DNA of 44,796 nt from Vicinamibacteraceae bacterium (GTDB lineage Bacteria > Acidobacteriota > Thermoanaerobaculia > Multivoradales > Multivoraceae): NCBI GenBank assembly GCA_012270995.1, contig JAAXHG010000183.1, positions 1-44,796 on the forward strand, read 5' to 3'. Position numbers and translations under genes: made by a program. The notes under the pieces were generated by a model that was given only the letters and a program-made list of their open reading frames with translations, did not search any database and was not told the DNA's origin. Shown piece by piece: positions 37,585-44,796 of the stretch (its first letter is position 1; each line of letters starts with the position of its first letter).

Positions 37585-39843
37585 CTACAGTCGACTCAGC
37601 AGGGACCTCGCCGTCACCACATCGGCCGCGTACCGGCCGCGGAGGCCCGGGGAGGACGCCTCCCGCACGAAGCGCTCCAGCGCCTCGCGGGCAAGTTCCG
37701 AACGGCCCGAACTAGCGGCGACGCTGCCCAGGTTGTAGAGCAGGTCGAGATCTCCCGGATCGAGTTCCACCGCACGGCGCCATGCGTCGATCGCTTCGCC
37801 TGTCCGGCGCTGGTTGAACAGGGCGATCCCCAGATAGTTCCACGACAGCGGTAGCTCCGGGTTCAGCGCCAGCGCCAGCCGCGACTCTTCCTCGCACAGC
37901 CGCCAATCGCCAGCGTGGTAGGCCGCCAGCGCCAGGTTCTGACGCGCCAGCGGATTGCGTTCATCGACCTCGACCGACCGCAACAGGACATCCCGCGCAC
38001 GCGCCGGCGCCCCCGCCTCGGCCAGCACGAGTCCCAGCACGTTCAGGGTGTCCGGATCCCGCGAGTCGGCGTGCCGCTCCATCAGCCGCACGGCTTCGGG
38101 GGCGCGACCGACCTCGGCCAGCGTCAACGCCAACTGCCGCTCAAGGGACACCGGCGCGGCGAGTTCCCGTTCGGCCCGGATCATCAACTCCAGGGCCTCG
38201 TCCACCTTGCCCCGGTCGAGCAGGACCTGCGCCAGGTTCGAGTAACCGATGGCCATCTGCGGGCGGCGCGACACGACATCCCGGGCCAACTGCTCGGCGG
38301 CTTCCAGGCGGCCATCCTGGTAAGCCTCCGAGAAGTCCTGGATCAAGGAGTCGAGCTCCACCAGCTCTTTCGGATCGTCGTCCCGGTCGTAGTCGCCCTG
38401 TGTCGGAGCGCCGCCCGCCGTACTCAGATAGCCCAGACTCTGAAGCGCCCGCCGCTCCCCTTCCGTGACGGAGCCGGCGGAGGGCGGCCATTCGGACTCG
38501 GCGGGCAGCAACGACGCGAGTTCGGCCGCGACGCCGTCCTCGGCATGGAGATTCCGGGCCTCGGCCGGGTCCGCCAGCAGGTCGTATCGCTCCGGAATCG
38601 GCAGCGCGATGTACTTCAGGAGCCGGGTGCCGCTTCCCGCCGCCCCGGCTTCGTCCCCGTCCGGCGGTTGGGCTGCATCGGGCCCTTCCAGCGGATAGGG
38701 AGCGATCACACCGCGAAGGGGCGCCCAGCCGCGCTGCAGGTTGGTATGCAGCGCCTCGAAATAGACGGGCTCCGTACCGGGGTGCGCGCCATGGATTCCC
38801 GCGACGCCCGCCGGCGTTCGCCACAGGCTGCGACCCGCCAGGTCCGGCATGGCGTCCGTTGCGATACCCGCCGCTTCGAGCATCGTCGGCAGGATGTCGA
38901 CGTGGCGAACGGGCGCGCCGATCCGAGCCGGGGTAAGGCGTTCGGCCCAGACCACAAGGGGTACTGCGAGCGTCTCCTCATACGCGAACAGGCCATGAGT
39001 CTTCTCCCCGTGTTCACCCAGCGCCTCGCCGTGATCGGATGTGACGACGATCAGGGCTTCGGAGACGGCGCCCTCCGGGGCGACAACCTCCAGCAGCCGG
39101 CCCATGTACAGGTCGACGGCCGCGACCTCGCCCAGGTAGGGGTTCTCGACGAATCGATCCGCCAGAGGCTGGGGCGGTTCGTAAGGCGCATGGGGCTCGT
39201 AGAGATGGACCCACTGGAAGCGGCGTTCCCCTCCATGCCGCCGCCACCAATCCGCTGCCGCGCGAACCACCTCGGCGCCGCTTCGCTCGGCAACGGCGAA
39301 GCCACGTGTCGAGCCCTCGGGATAGGAGTCGTCGTAGACCTCGAAACCCCGGTCGAGCCCGTAGCGCGCGTCCAGCGGAAACGCCGCCACGAAGGCGGCC
39401 GTCCGGAATCCGGCCGCCGCGAACGCCTCGGCGGCCGTGGGAACGGCTCCCGGCAACACGAAGCCGGCGTTGTCCCGCACGCCGTGCTGGTACGGCAGTT
39501 GGCCGGTCAACAGGTTCGCATGCGACGGCAGAGTCATCACGCTGTGCCCGTAGGCGCGGTCGAAGACCCAGCCGGACGCGGCAAGCTCGTCGAGCCGCGG
39601 CGTGTCCGCCTGCGCGTTGCCGGCGAAGCCCAGCGCGTCGGCACGCAGCGTGTCGATGGTAACGAGCACCACGTCCCGAGCGAAGCCCGGTTCCGGACCC
39701 TCGGGCCAGGCCACGTACCGAAGCTCGGCGGCCGTTGCTACTTCGTCAGGCCTCGGCTGGCACGCCGGCAGACCGACCGCGGCCAGGAGCAGAGCGCCCG
39801 CCGCCAAGGAGCCGGCGACGGGTTCGCCGATGCCCCTGCTCAG
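37585..39843 (-). CDS. Sulfatase-like hydrolase with TPR tail, probable lipoprotein
   Basis: An alkaline-phosphatase-superfamily domain is followed by a TPR domain, about 752 residues from the suggested start. Metal ligands appear in LVTIDTLRADALG and VVTSDHGEALGEHG. The position of the sulfatase formylglycine (C/S-x-P-x-R) is TLPSHANLLTG, so the nucleophile would be Thr104 and the motif Arg is His. TPR repeats cover the last about 270 residues (IGYSNLAQVLLDRGKVDEAL and on). A hydrophobic start ends in GLPAC, a good lipobox at Cys28. Start codon is uncertain: CTG 39843 overlaps the upstream stop, TTG 39807 is an alternative, and the ATG at 39996 lies inside the previous gene. Sulfatase activity is doubtful; phosphoester transfer or hydrolysis is as likely. 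Confidence 0.82.
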   Translation of the reverse strand: MSRGIGEPVAGSLAAGALLLAAVGLPACQPRPDEVATAAELRYVAWPEGPEPGFARDVVLVTIDTLRADALGFAGNAQADTPRLDELAASGWVFDRAYGHSVMTLPSHANLLTGQLPYQHGVRDNAGFVLPGAVPTAAEAFAAAGFRTAAFVAAFPLDARYGLDRGFEVYDDSYPEGSTRGFAVAERSGAEVVRAAADWWRRHGGERRFQWVHLYEPHAPYEPPQPLADRFVENPYLGEVAAVDLYMGRLLEVVAPEGAVSEALIVVTSDHGEALGEHGEKTHGLFAYEETLAVPLVVWAERLTPARIGAPVRHVDILPTMLEAAGIATDAMPDLAGRSLWRTPAGVAGIHGAHPGTEPVYFEALHTNLQRGWAPLRGVIAPYPLEGPDAAQPPDGDEAGAAGSGTRLLKYIALPIPERYDLLADPAEARNLHAEDGVAAELASLLPAESEWPPSAGSVTEGERRALQSLGYLSTAGGAPTQGDYDRDDDPKELVELDSLIQDFSEAYQDGRLEAAEQLARDVVSRRPQMAIGYSNLAQVLLDRGKVDEALELMIRAERELAAPVSLERQLALTLAEVGRAPEAVRLMERHADSRDPDTLNVLGLVLAEAGAPARARDVLLRSVEVDERNPLARQNLALAAYHAGDWRLCEEESRLALALNPELPLSWNYLGIALFNQRRTGEAIDAWRRAVELDPGDLDLLYNLGSVAASSGRSELAREALERFVREASSPGLRGRYAADVVTARSLLSRL

Positions 39844-40850
39844 AGCGATTCCAGGTACTCGGCGAACTGCTTCGCCTCCTCGGCTCTCTCGCCCTCGGGC
39901 TCGAGTTCGAGCAGCCGGTGGAAGTCGGCGAGCGCGGCCTCGTTCTCGCCCGAGGCCATCAGCGCGAGACCGCGGAAGTAGTAGGCGTCCGCCCACTCCG
40001 GCTCGATCTCGATCACCACGTCGAACTTGGCCCGGGCCCCCGCGATGTCGTTCTGGTTGTAGAGCTCAACACCCTCGCGCAGCAGGATCTCGGGATCCGC
40101 GCGCAGGTCTTCAGGCAACCGCTGCAGGTACTCCTGGGCCTCGTCGCCGCGCCCCAGGGCAGTGAGCCGCCGGCTCATGAACTGAAGGGCTTCGATGTTG
40201 GCCGGGGCATAGCCGAGCGCCTTCTCCAGGCTGGCAAGCGCTTCTTCGTCCCGGTCCAGTTGCACCTGGGCCTGAGCGATCGCGACCAGAACGGCCGCCT
40301 TGCCGCCATCGCCCAAGGACGGCAGCGCCTCGTTGAACAGGACGATCGCGCCCTCGAAGTCGCCCTCTCTTATGAGGTCATTGCCTCGCTCCAGCGACTC
40401 CCGCGCGGCCTGCCCCGACTCGCCTTCGTCCAGGGCCGCGGCCGACCCGTCGGTCGCCGTCTGGCCCCCGGGCTCCAGGGCCGTCTTGACGAACGGCCTC
40501 TCCGAAGCAGGCGCGTACTCGTTGAGGCGCACCGTGTGCTGGCTCGGTATGTAGCCGGGCTTCGAGACGAGAACCTCCCAGCTTCCGCCGGCCAGACCAG
40601 CCCGCGCCCAACGGCCTCTCCTGTTCGTCAACACCTCCTCTTCGGGTCCGATCCCGTCCAGGGTCAGCTTGACGCTCGCTCCCTCGACCGGGTTGCCTTC
40701 GAGATCCTCGACACCGCCGCTGAGTCGGCCCCGACCTACCCAGGACTGGGAAGAGGCGGCAGAAGCGAAGAGTACCCCGGCGAGCAGTACCACTGAACCG
40801 GCCCTGATCCGGGCCAGCGAGCCCGCCTCTCTCTCAACAGCGAGAAACAC
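39840..40850 (-). CDS. Carboxypeptidase-regulatory-like domain plus TPR protein, exported
   Basis: A 336-residue protein from GTG 40850. It has a signal peptide (ARIRAGSVVLLAGVLFASAA through SSQS), then a beta-sandwich of the carboxypeptidase-regulatory type (GGVEDLEGNPVEGASVKLTL through GSWEVLVSKPGYIPSQHTV), a low-complexity linker, and five to six TPR repeats (REGDFEGAIVLFNEALPSLG, ADAYYFRGLALMASGENEAA). Its stop overlaps the proposed start of the TPR-sulfatase, so the two are coupled. The same sandwich domain begins the TonB receptor in this operon. Likely a periplasmic adaptor; no enzymatic motif. Confidence 0.83.
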   Translation of the reverse strand: MFLAVEREAGSLARIRAGSVVLLAGVLFASAASSQSWVGRGRLSGGVEDLEGNPVEGASVKLTLDGIGPEEEVLTNRRGRWARAGLAGGSWEVLVSKPGYIPSQHTVRLNEYAPASERPFVKTALEPGGQTATDGSAAALDEGESGQAARESLERGNDLIREGDFEGAIVLFNEALPSLGDGGKAAVLVAIAQAQVQLDRDEEALASLEKALGYAPANIEALQFMSRRLTALGRGDEAQEYLQRLPEDLRADPEILLREGVELYNQNDIAGARAKFDVVIEIEPEWADAYYFRGLALMASGENEAALADFHRLLELEPEGERAEEAKQFAEYLESL

Positions 40851-40956
40851 GTCAATGGGCGAGTTAGCGAAACAAGAGCCAACGAAGGCCGGGAAGGGGA
40901 GGCCGAAGCCCCGGGCGTTCGGCTCCCTTCCCTTGATTCAGTTCTCCGCGGCGACG

Positions 40957-41349
40957 CTAGAGGGGCCAGCACACCCAGATCGGAATCTGGTACAGCGGAC
41001 CGCGGATCCAGGTTAGGTAGCAACGCTGCCCGGTGGGCCGTCCAGGACGACACAAGTCGATGTCAAAGACGGCCGAGTTCGTCGCCTGATCATAGAAGTA
41101 ACAGTCGCACGCGGGATTGTTAGAATCTATGACGGTTTCGCCACGGTAATTCTGAACCAAGCAAACGCTCGGATCGAATGGCGATGGATCAGGGTCCGGG
41201 TCCGGATCAGGGTCGGGGCAACCCTCGAGATTTCGAGTGCAGGGGTCGGGCGGCGGAGGCTGAGCCGACGCACTGTCAGCGCCGAACAGTCCCCCGACCG
41301 CCACGACCAGCAGCGTCGCGACAATAGCCGCGCGCCAGATGGGCTTCAT
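40957..41349 (-). CDS. Small secreted eight-cysteine protein, unknown family
   Basis: A 130-residue protein not recognised as any family. It has a clear signal peptide (MKPIWRAAIVATLLVVAVGG then LFGADSASAQ), a proline/aspartate linker (PDPDPDPDPDPSP) and a compact aromatic, cysteine-rich C-terminal part (SVCLVQNYRG, PACDCYFYD, LCRPG, QRCYLTWIRG, WVCWPL). The mature chain has eight cysteines, so up to four disulfides. Its ATG overlaps the TGA of the TonB receptor (ATGA), meaning the two are made in step. It may be a partner, ligand or substrate of the receptor; that is inference. Codon use looks like the neighbours and the reading frame is well supported by overlap, signal and cysteine spacing. 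Confidence 0.78.
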   Translation of the reverse strand: MKPIWRAAIVATLLVVAVGGLFGADSASAQPPPPDPCTRNLEGCPDPDPDPDPDPSPFDPSVCLVQNYRGETVIDSNNPACDCYFYDQATNSAVFDIDLCRPGRPTGQRCYLTWIRGPLYQIPIWVCWPL

Positions 41350-44252
41350 CGCCAGCTCAGACGGACACCCAGGCGATACACGCGCGGAGCGACGTGATCG
41401 TCCAGGTTGCCAGCGTTGGCGCCACCGAGACCGTCGATCCAGGAAAGGGCTGTACCGCGGTTCGTCACGTTGAATATGTCGATGCCGAAGGTCAGGTTCA
41501 TCGGACTCGAGAGGGCAAACTCCTTCTCAATCCGAAGATCCGCCGTGTGGATGTCCGGCAGCCTAACGGAGCCGAGATCCTCTACGACGTTGACGCTCGC
41601 GCTGCTCGCGTTTTGGACGCTCTCGACCGAGTAGAACGCAGCCGGCGAGCCCTCTCTTCCGGTCAAGTTGGCCGAGACGTTGAAACCCCAACCCCTGTCA
41701 GGCGCGACCTGGTACATCCCGTTCAGGTTGTACGACCAAGTCGACTGCAGGTAACGCTGCCCCTTGCCGGAGCCACTGGAGCGCTGCATGTAGATCTGGC
41801 CGTCGACGTCGCCGCCGCCGCGACCGGCGTTGCGACTGAAGGTGTTGTAGTACTCGTCGGGCACGTTCCACTCCGCATCGCCGTACTGGAAGAAGCCGCG
41901 TGCCATCCACCGGTTCGACAACCTCTTCGTAAGGCTCACGTTGTAGCCCAGGAAGTCGCGGGAACGGACGCCGTTCATCAGGTGAGTGCCACCGGCAGGG
42001 TCAACTCCATCCACGAAGTCGTAGACCTGAACACGATAGCTGCCGTTGCCGCGCGGTACGGTACCGGTCGCAACGTGGGCAGGCATGTAATCCGAACCCC
42101 GCTGCAAACGCCGATTCCCGGCCGCGTCTTCAATGTACGAAACGAACTCGTTGATGTCGTCTACGTTTCGCATTGTGATCCCGAAGCTGGCAACCAGTTC
42201 GGGCAGGAACTCGTGCTCCACTCCGAGGAGAACTTCGGTCGTCATCGGGGGATCCAAACCCGGGTCCGTCGTGTCAAGAATGTTGAACGGATTGTCGACG
42301 TCGACATTCGACCAGAAAATCCGGCCTGGGGCGTAGCACTCCTGCGCCACCGTGCTCAGATCGTCGCAGATCACGATAACCCTGGAGTATCCCAAGGGTG
42401 AGTTCCTGGTCACTCGGTTCGTAGGCAGTTGGTCCGCGAACTGGGAAAGACTGGCACGCAGCAGCGTCGTGCGGCCCTCGCCAAGGGCGTAGGTCGCGCC
42501 AAGCCGCGGCACGATCGAGGTCCAACCGAATCCCGCTTCTGATCCCTCGAAGGTGATCGCAGGCAACAGGTCTGGACGCGTCGGATGCGCGGGCAGTTCA
42601 TACATGCCGTTCTCGCCGCCCTGATCGTCCCAACGGAGGCCGACGTTCAAGGTCAGCCGACCGAAGGTAATCGTGTCCTGGGCATAGAGAGCGTTGTAGT
42701 CGGCGGAAAGAGCGCCGTAGTCCTCACGTACGTAGTTGGTCCACGAACGGTTAGCCTCGTGCCACGTGTCCCTAGGACCTGCATAGAAGGCCGAGCTGTT
42801 CTCGTAGGTGCGAAACCGGCCGCCCAGCTTCAGCTCGTGGTTGACCGTGGCACCGCTGGTAAAGAAGTAGCTGGCATCGGCCTGGAACAGGTCGTTCGGG
42901 GACGCCGCAGAGCCAGAGAAGTAGTTGCCGTGCCAGACCAGCCCATCGCCGCGAAGGGGATCCAACGCATCCGGATCGAGTCCGTTCTGGTTGGACAGAT
43001 GCCCGCGGGCAAGCAGCGCGAAACCGAAGTCGCCGTGCGAGTAGACGCCGACGAGGAAGAAATTGGGCGAGAAAATGTGCTGGTCCTCCAGCCGGTACTG
43101 GGCCGAGGGGCCGCGCTGATTCCACGTTGTCTGCGGGGGCCGTGTTCCACCACCGCCGCGGCCGAACTTCAGCTTGTCGCCGTTGTTGTACGAGGCGACC
43201 ATCGAGTTGTCGCTCGAGATCTGGCCGTTGAGCTTGATGACGGTGTTTTCGAGCAGGGTGTCGTCGGCGGTACCCGTCGCGTTGTTCTGGCCGATGTCCT
43301 GCTGACCCCAACTACCCCACAGCCACAGGCGATCCTGGATCGCGGCGCCGCCGGCCTCGAAGCCGAAGTCCTCGATCTTGCGGACCCGGGCTCCTGGCAG
43401 TTCCGTCTGGCCGTTGCTCTGGTTGAGCTGGCTCTCGATGTTCGGCTCCGACGCCTCGAGCAAGCCGCCGAAGTAGCCGGTCGCCTGGGTGTTGTAGAAG
43501 CGGGCGGAACCGCGGAACTCGTTCGTGCCGCGCTTCGTGACCAGGTTCACCGCCACGCCGGACGTACTCTTCGTGACGTCCGACCCGCCGGTCGTGAACG
43601 ACATCTCGGCGAACTGGTCGAAGTCGTAGTACGTGGGCGACGCGCCGGTGGCGCGCATGTCGGTGATCTCCGTGCCATCGAGTTGGAACGAGTTCTGGCT
43701 GCTCGACACGCCTTGCGCGCGGAATACGGACTGCTGGCCGGACTCGCTGCCGGCAACGTTGATCCGGTCCACGAGGACGCCCGGAGTCTGGGTCAGGATG
43801 GCCCAGGGATCGCGCGCGGTCGGAATCTTCTCAAGCTCGACCTGGCTGACGTTGGTGCCGGCCCTGATCTGTCGCTCGTCCAGCAGCGGACTCTCGGAAG
43901 TGACGGTAATCGTCTCCTCCAGCGCTGCCGTCAGGGTCAGCGGCAGGTCCGTGTTGCGGCCCAGCCGAACGACGACGTCAGGGAACTCCAGACCTCCGAA
44001 GCCATCGAGTTCGGCCATTACGTCGTACTCGCCAGGGTCGAGGGCCAGGAAGCGGAATGCTCCGCCGGCGTCGGTGAACTGCTCCCGCGTGGCGCCGATA
44101 CCGGTCACGGTGACCGTGACGCCCGGCAGGGCGGCGCCGGATTCGTCGGTCACGGTGCCGTAGAGATTGCCCGTCGTCTGCTGACCCCAGGCGAGGCCGC
44201 TGACGACCAGCAAAAGGATGACGCCAAACGTCGAAACGGTGCGTCTGCTCAT
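41346..44252 (-). CDS. TonB-dependent receptor with N-terminal carboxypeptidase-regulatory domain (Oar-like)
   Basis: A 968-residue outer-membrane receptor. Signal peptide (SRRTVSTFGVILLLVVSGLA), a carboxypeptidase-regulatory domain (GNLYGTVTDESGAALPGVTV to about residue 105), a plug (LEKIPTARDPWAILTQTPGV, FRAQGVSSSQNSFQLDGTEI) and a long beta-barrel ending RVYRLGVRLSWR. This layout is that of Oar-type transporters, which in some bacteria secrete protein rather than import nutrients. The frame continues upstream to 44609, but ATG 44252 starts the signal peptide and has a strong GGAGGGAG ribosome site ten bases before it. The stop overlaps the ATG of the eight-cysteine protein. It is the first gene of the minus-strand operon. 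Confidence 0.95.
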   Translation of the reverse strand: MSRRTVSTFGVILLLVVSGLAWGQQTTGNLYGTVTDESGAALPGVTVTVTGIGATREQFTDAGGAFRFLALDPGEYDVMAELDGFGGLEFPDVVVRLGRNTDLPLTLTAALEETITVTSESPLLDERQIRAGTNVSQVELEKIPTARDPWAILTQTPGVLVDRINVAGSESGQQSVFRAQGVSSSQNSFQLDGTEITDMRATGASPTYYDFDQFAEMSFTTGGSDVTKSTSGVAVNLVTKRGTNEFRGSARFYNTQATGYFGGLLEASEPNIESQLNQSNGQTELPGARVRKIEDFGFEAGGAAIQDRLWLWGSWGQQDIGQNNATGTADDTLLENTVIKLNGQISSDNSMVASYNNGDKLKFGRGGGGTRPPQTTWNQRGPSAQYRLEDQHIFSPNFFLVGVYSHGDFGFALLARGHLSNQNGLDPDALDPLRGDGLVWHGNYFSGSAASPNDLFQADASYFFTSGATVNHELKLGGRFRTYENSSAFYAGPRDTWHEANRSWTNYVREDYGALSADYNALYAQDTITFGRLTLNVGLRWDDQGGENGMYELPAHPTRPDLLPAITFEGSEAGFGWTSIVPRLGATYALGEGRTTLLRASLSQFADQLPTNRVTRNSPLGYSRVIVICDDLSTVAQECYAPGRIFWSNVDVDNPFNILDTTDPGLDPPMTTEVLLGVEHEFLPELVASFGITMRNVDDINEFVSYIEDAAGNRRLQRGSDYMPAHVATGTVPRGNGSYRVQVYDFVDGVDPAGGTHLMNGVRSRDFLGYNVSLTKRLSNRWMARGFFQYGDAEWNVPDEYYNTFSRNAGRGGGDVDGQIYMQRSSGSGKGQRYLQSTWSYNLNGMYQVAPDRGWGFNVSANLTGREGSPAAFYSVESVQNASSASVNVVEDLGSVRLPDIHTADLRIEKEFALSSPMNLTFGIDIFNVTNRGTALSWIDGLGGANAGNLDDHVAPRVYRLGVRLSWR

Positions 44253-44332
44253 GCGTTCAATACTCCCTCCGAAGTGTTGTACGGGAGAGTCCGCACCGCT
44301 TGCGCGACGCAAGAGACCTCCCGCAGTTGACA

Positions 44333-44435
44333 GGAGCCGAATTGGCTCCGTTGTAGCGAACATGGAAACCCCGCAAGGCCTGTGCCAAAGCGGCCGGGAC
44401 CCGGCCGCTTTGTCCAAGCGGGTGAAACCCCGCTT
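44333..44435 (-). promoter_or_regulatory. Hairpin-rich leader upstream of the TonB receptor gene
   Basis: Three stems precede the receptor start: GGAGCC/GGCTCC (44333-44349, 6 bp), AAAGCGGCCGG/CCGGCCGCTTT (44387-44411, perfect 11 bp, 3-base loop) and AAGCGGG/CCCGCTT (44416-44435, 7 bp). They lie about 80 to 180 bases upstream of ATG 44252 on the transcribed side, as expected of a structured 5' leader or a terminator/attenuator, though no U-tract follows. Role is inferred. Confidence 0.4.
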
Positions 44436-44759
44436 CCACGCGGGCCTTCGAGACGGGCGCACGCCGGACCGCGCCAAAATGGCGGGGGTTCCCGGGCCCG
44501 ACCCGTCCAAGAAAACGTACCGTGCCCATAATTTTGAAGCGTCTCTCCAGATCGTCCACGGTACTCCTAAGCCCGCTGACCGGAACCCGCCCGTCCTTCC
44601 GACTGACATGCGACGCGCTGTTCCTGAAGTCAGGTCGCGTCAACACACCGTTACCGTCAAGGTGTAACTGACGCTGGACGCCCAGCCGACCAGACCATGA
44701 CGCAAGTACCGGCGGATCAACCTGTCGAGTGCAGGCATCGTACAGTAGACGACACGGAT

Positions 44760-44785
44760 TGTCCACTGGTAGAGCTGTCCACTGG
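44760..44785. repeat. Direct repeat TGTCCACTGG
   Basis: Two identical 10-base copies at 44760-44769 and 44776-44785, 16 bases apart start to start, close to the window edge. They may be binding sites or chance; the context to the right is not visible. Confidence 0.4.
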
Positions 44786-44796
44786 AAGATGAGCCT

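Larger units (their letters stand above)
44253..44796. other. Upstream region of the TonB receptor operon
   Basis: No gene was recognised in these 544 bases. On the minus strand it would hold the promoter and a long leader. It contains three hairpin-forming inverted repeats (separate entry), a repeated GAAACCCCGC (44365-44374 and 44424-44433), an AT-richer patch near 44510-44545, and a direct repeat at 44760-44785. An open frame on the minus strand at 44257-44766 has no family resemblance or signal and is treated as chance. Confidence 0.55.

Noticed and set aside
37585..39843. Calling the TPR-sulfatase an ordinary arylsulfatase
   Set aside because: The formylglycine position is Thr and the following Arg is His, so the classical mechanism is not supported.
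44257..44766. 169-residue minus-strand frame upstream of the receptor
   Set aside because: No signal, motif or ribosome site; crosses the hairpins; better read as leader DNA.

Overview
The window is a 44.8 kb piece of a high-GC, Gram-negative chromosome from what looks like an uncultivated bacterium of the Acidobacteriota/Gemmatimonadota type. This is inferred from gene content only: a TonB-dependent receptor with a carboxypeptidase-regulatory domain, CRTAC1-type FG-GAP/ASPIC-UnbV proteins, a DUF1592-type protein paired with a DUF1552 protein, a PQQ dehydrogenase, a TPR-sulfatase, an M19 dipeptidase lipoprotein and a Tat-exported LanC-like protein. I saw no rRNA, tRNA, CRISPR array, transposase or phage gene. 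The left part (1-16 kb) feels more Gemmatimonadota-like and the right part (18.6-44.8 kb) more Acidobacteriota-like, but this cannot be settled by eye.

Layout. 1-4.4 kb: a DUF3500 protein (cut by the window edge) behind an M19 dipeptidase, a small cupin, and a PLP-dependent group II decarboxylase. 4.6-11.45 kb: an accessory island. It opens with wrecked toxin-antitoxin genes (a Phd-type antitoxin and VapC/PIN toxin remnant, then a frameshifted MqsR-like toxin). It continues with an intact MqsA-like zinc-finger/HTH protein, a KGGVGR-motif MinD/ParA-like ATPase with a helical-repeat tail, a NYN-type nuclease and a NACHT/STAND-like NTPase with pentapeptide-like repeats, all on the plus strand. 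This HTH - KGGVGR ATPase - NYN - NACHT cassette is the best candidate here for an undescribed conflict/defence system. 11.5-16.2 kb (minus): a Tat-exported LanC-like protein coupled to a large beta-propeller/amidohydrolase. 16.5-18.6 kb: a DUF2784 membrane protein and an S10 serine carboxypeptidase.

18.7-26.3 kb: a DUF1592-family c-type haem protein overlapping a DUF1552 protein, a 590-base gap holding two related inverted-repeat elements in opposite orientation, a PQQ dehydrogenase (minus) and a divergent CRTAC1 protein. 26.3-28.9 kb: enolase tail to tail with a MOFRL-family glycerate 2-kinase, enzymes that respectively consume and make 2-phosphoglycerate. 29.0-29.9 kb: an intact Xre/RES toxin-antitoxin pair with a perfect palindrome in its promoter region. 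30.0-31.5 kb: an arginine-decarboxylase-like enzyme.

31.5-44.3 kb: an envelope/secretion-flavoured cluster. On plus: CRTAC1, TPR and TPR proteins in tight succession. On minus, transcribed toward them: a TonB-dependent receptor, a tiny eight-cysteine secreted protein overlapping it by ATGA, a carboxypeptidase-regulatory-like TPR protein and a TPR-sulfatase lipoprotein with a threonine where the sulfatase nucleophile should be. The receptor has a long hairpin-rich upstream region (44.25-44.8 kb). Many long antisense reading frames exist because of the GC content and are treated as shadows.
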